Shown here: positions 63,666 to 64,000 of the stretch, in pieces
Layout of the letters: each line of letters opens with the position of its first letter
How positions within the stretch are numbered: the first letter of the stretch is position 1
NCBI RefSeq assembly: GCF_016641735.1
Contig: NZ_JAEDAO010000001.1
Coordinates: 3,596,001 to 3,660,000 of the forward strand
Reading direction: 5' to 3'
Length of the DNA: 64,000 nt
Origin: Ramlibacter algicola
GTDB lineage: Bacteria; Pseudomonadota; Gammaproteobacteria; Burkholderiales; Burkholderiaceae_C
Made by a program: the position numbers and the translations under genes
The notes under the pieces: generated by a model
Databases searched by the model: none
The model's input: the letters and a program-made list of their open reading frames with translations, nothing else
What the model was told of the DNA's origin: nothing

Positions 63666-64000
63666 TCAGGCTGCGATAAGCAGCCGCTCCTTGCCCGTGT
63701 AGCAGAGGAACCGCCTGTTCAGCGCGCGGCCGATGGTGCACAGGCCCAGGCGGTCGGCGATGGACCAGCCCATTTCGGTCATGCCACTGCGGGACACGAC
63801 GATCGCCACGCCCATCTGGGCGGACTTGATCACCATCTCGCTCGTCAGCCGCCCCGTCGTGTAGAACACCAGCGGCTCCGCCCCGCGGTCGACGGGTTCG
63901 GGCCGCATCCACATCCAGCCCGCGATGGTGTCGATGGCGTTGTGGCGGCCGACGTCCTCGACGAACAGCAGCAGCTCGCTGCCGCGGAACAGCGCGCAGC
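63666..64000 (-). CDS. fdhD: Formate dehydrogenase accessory sulfurtransferase FdhD (C-terminal part)
   Basis: The reading frame continues beyond the right edge, so only the C-terminal ~110 residues are present. The FdhD signatures VEDVGRHNAIDTIAG and YTTGRLTSEMVIKSAQMG are visible, followed by ALNRRFLCYTGKERLL. FdhD transfers sulfur from IscS to the molybdenum cofactor of formate dehydrogenase. It converges with the deacetylase, with palindrome copy F between. Confidence 0.93.
   Translation of the reverse strand, partial: CALFRGSELLLFVEDVGRHNAIDTIAGWMWMRPEPVDRGAEPLVFYTTGRLTSEMVIKSAQMGVAIVVSRSGMTEMGWSIADRLGLCTIGRALNRRFLCYTGKERLLIAA

Overview
The window is 64 kb of very GC-rich chromosomal DNA from a beta-proteobacterium, almost certainly Burkholderiales and most like Comamonadaceae (Ramlibacter/Variovorax type). 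The reasons are the gene content and order: the ubiquinone block ubiE-ubiJ-ubiB next to an FmdB zinc-ribbon gene and a DUF502 gene, a giant DUF3683/FAD/Fe-S oxidoreductase, a Bug-type (TctC) binding protein, and lolA-ftsK-Crp-trxB and rarA neighbourhoods. Nothing looks like a prophage, plasmid or insertion sequence, and no tRNA, rRNA or CRISPR array was seen. No stretch above 300 bases lacks a gene.

Layout: 1-14099 (all minus) is a housekeeping block (DUF3683 oxidoreductase, HIT protein, DUF971, ubiE, Tim44-like protein, ubiJ, ubiB, fmdB, DUF502). It appears interrupted by two accessory insertions: a FecR-like/TpsB-type outer-membrane pair, and a sodium:solute symporter. 14319-20533 (plus) is a glycerol-3-phosphate uptake operon (ugpB, terminator, ugpA-E-C, glycerophosphodiesterase, polyol dehydrogenase). 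20530-23069 (minus) is a rubrerythrin/Fe-S/DUF3501 set. 23216-25766 (plus) is an uncharacterised VOC-monooxygenase-DUF2783 operon. Then follow valS, a tctC-like gene and a small outer-membrane barrel. 30552-34130 (minus) is a branched-chain amino-acid type ABC transporter without a binding protein. 34290-39716 (minus) holds rarA, lolA, ftsK and a Crp-like regulator, with trxB divergent. 40911-49940 holds a threonine dehydratase, ispH, slpA, radC, a KefB/YbaL antiporter, an Smr protein, a truncated globin, an FtsX-type permease and a small unknown gene.

The accessory highlight is 49998-63539: a compact hybrid natural-product locus. A dedicated Sfp-type phosphopantetheinyl transferase, a 1509-residue NRPS and a 2105-residue PKS lie in one minus-strand operon, followed by a GT8-type glycosyltransferase; a polysaccharide deacetylase is divergent. 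The NRPS reads formyltransferase - half condensation domain - adenylation domain interrupted by a luciferase-like flavin monooxygenase - PCP, with a glycine-like specificity code. The PKS reads KS-AT-KR-DH-ACP-TE. Together they suggest a small formylated, oxidised, glycine-derived polyketide, which is the best candidate here for an undescribed system.

The second notable signal is a family of six ~100-120 bp imperfect palindromes built from GCAGA/TCTGC units, every one lying within about 35 nt downstream of a stop codon.
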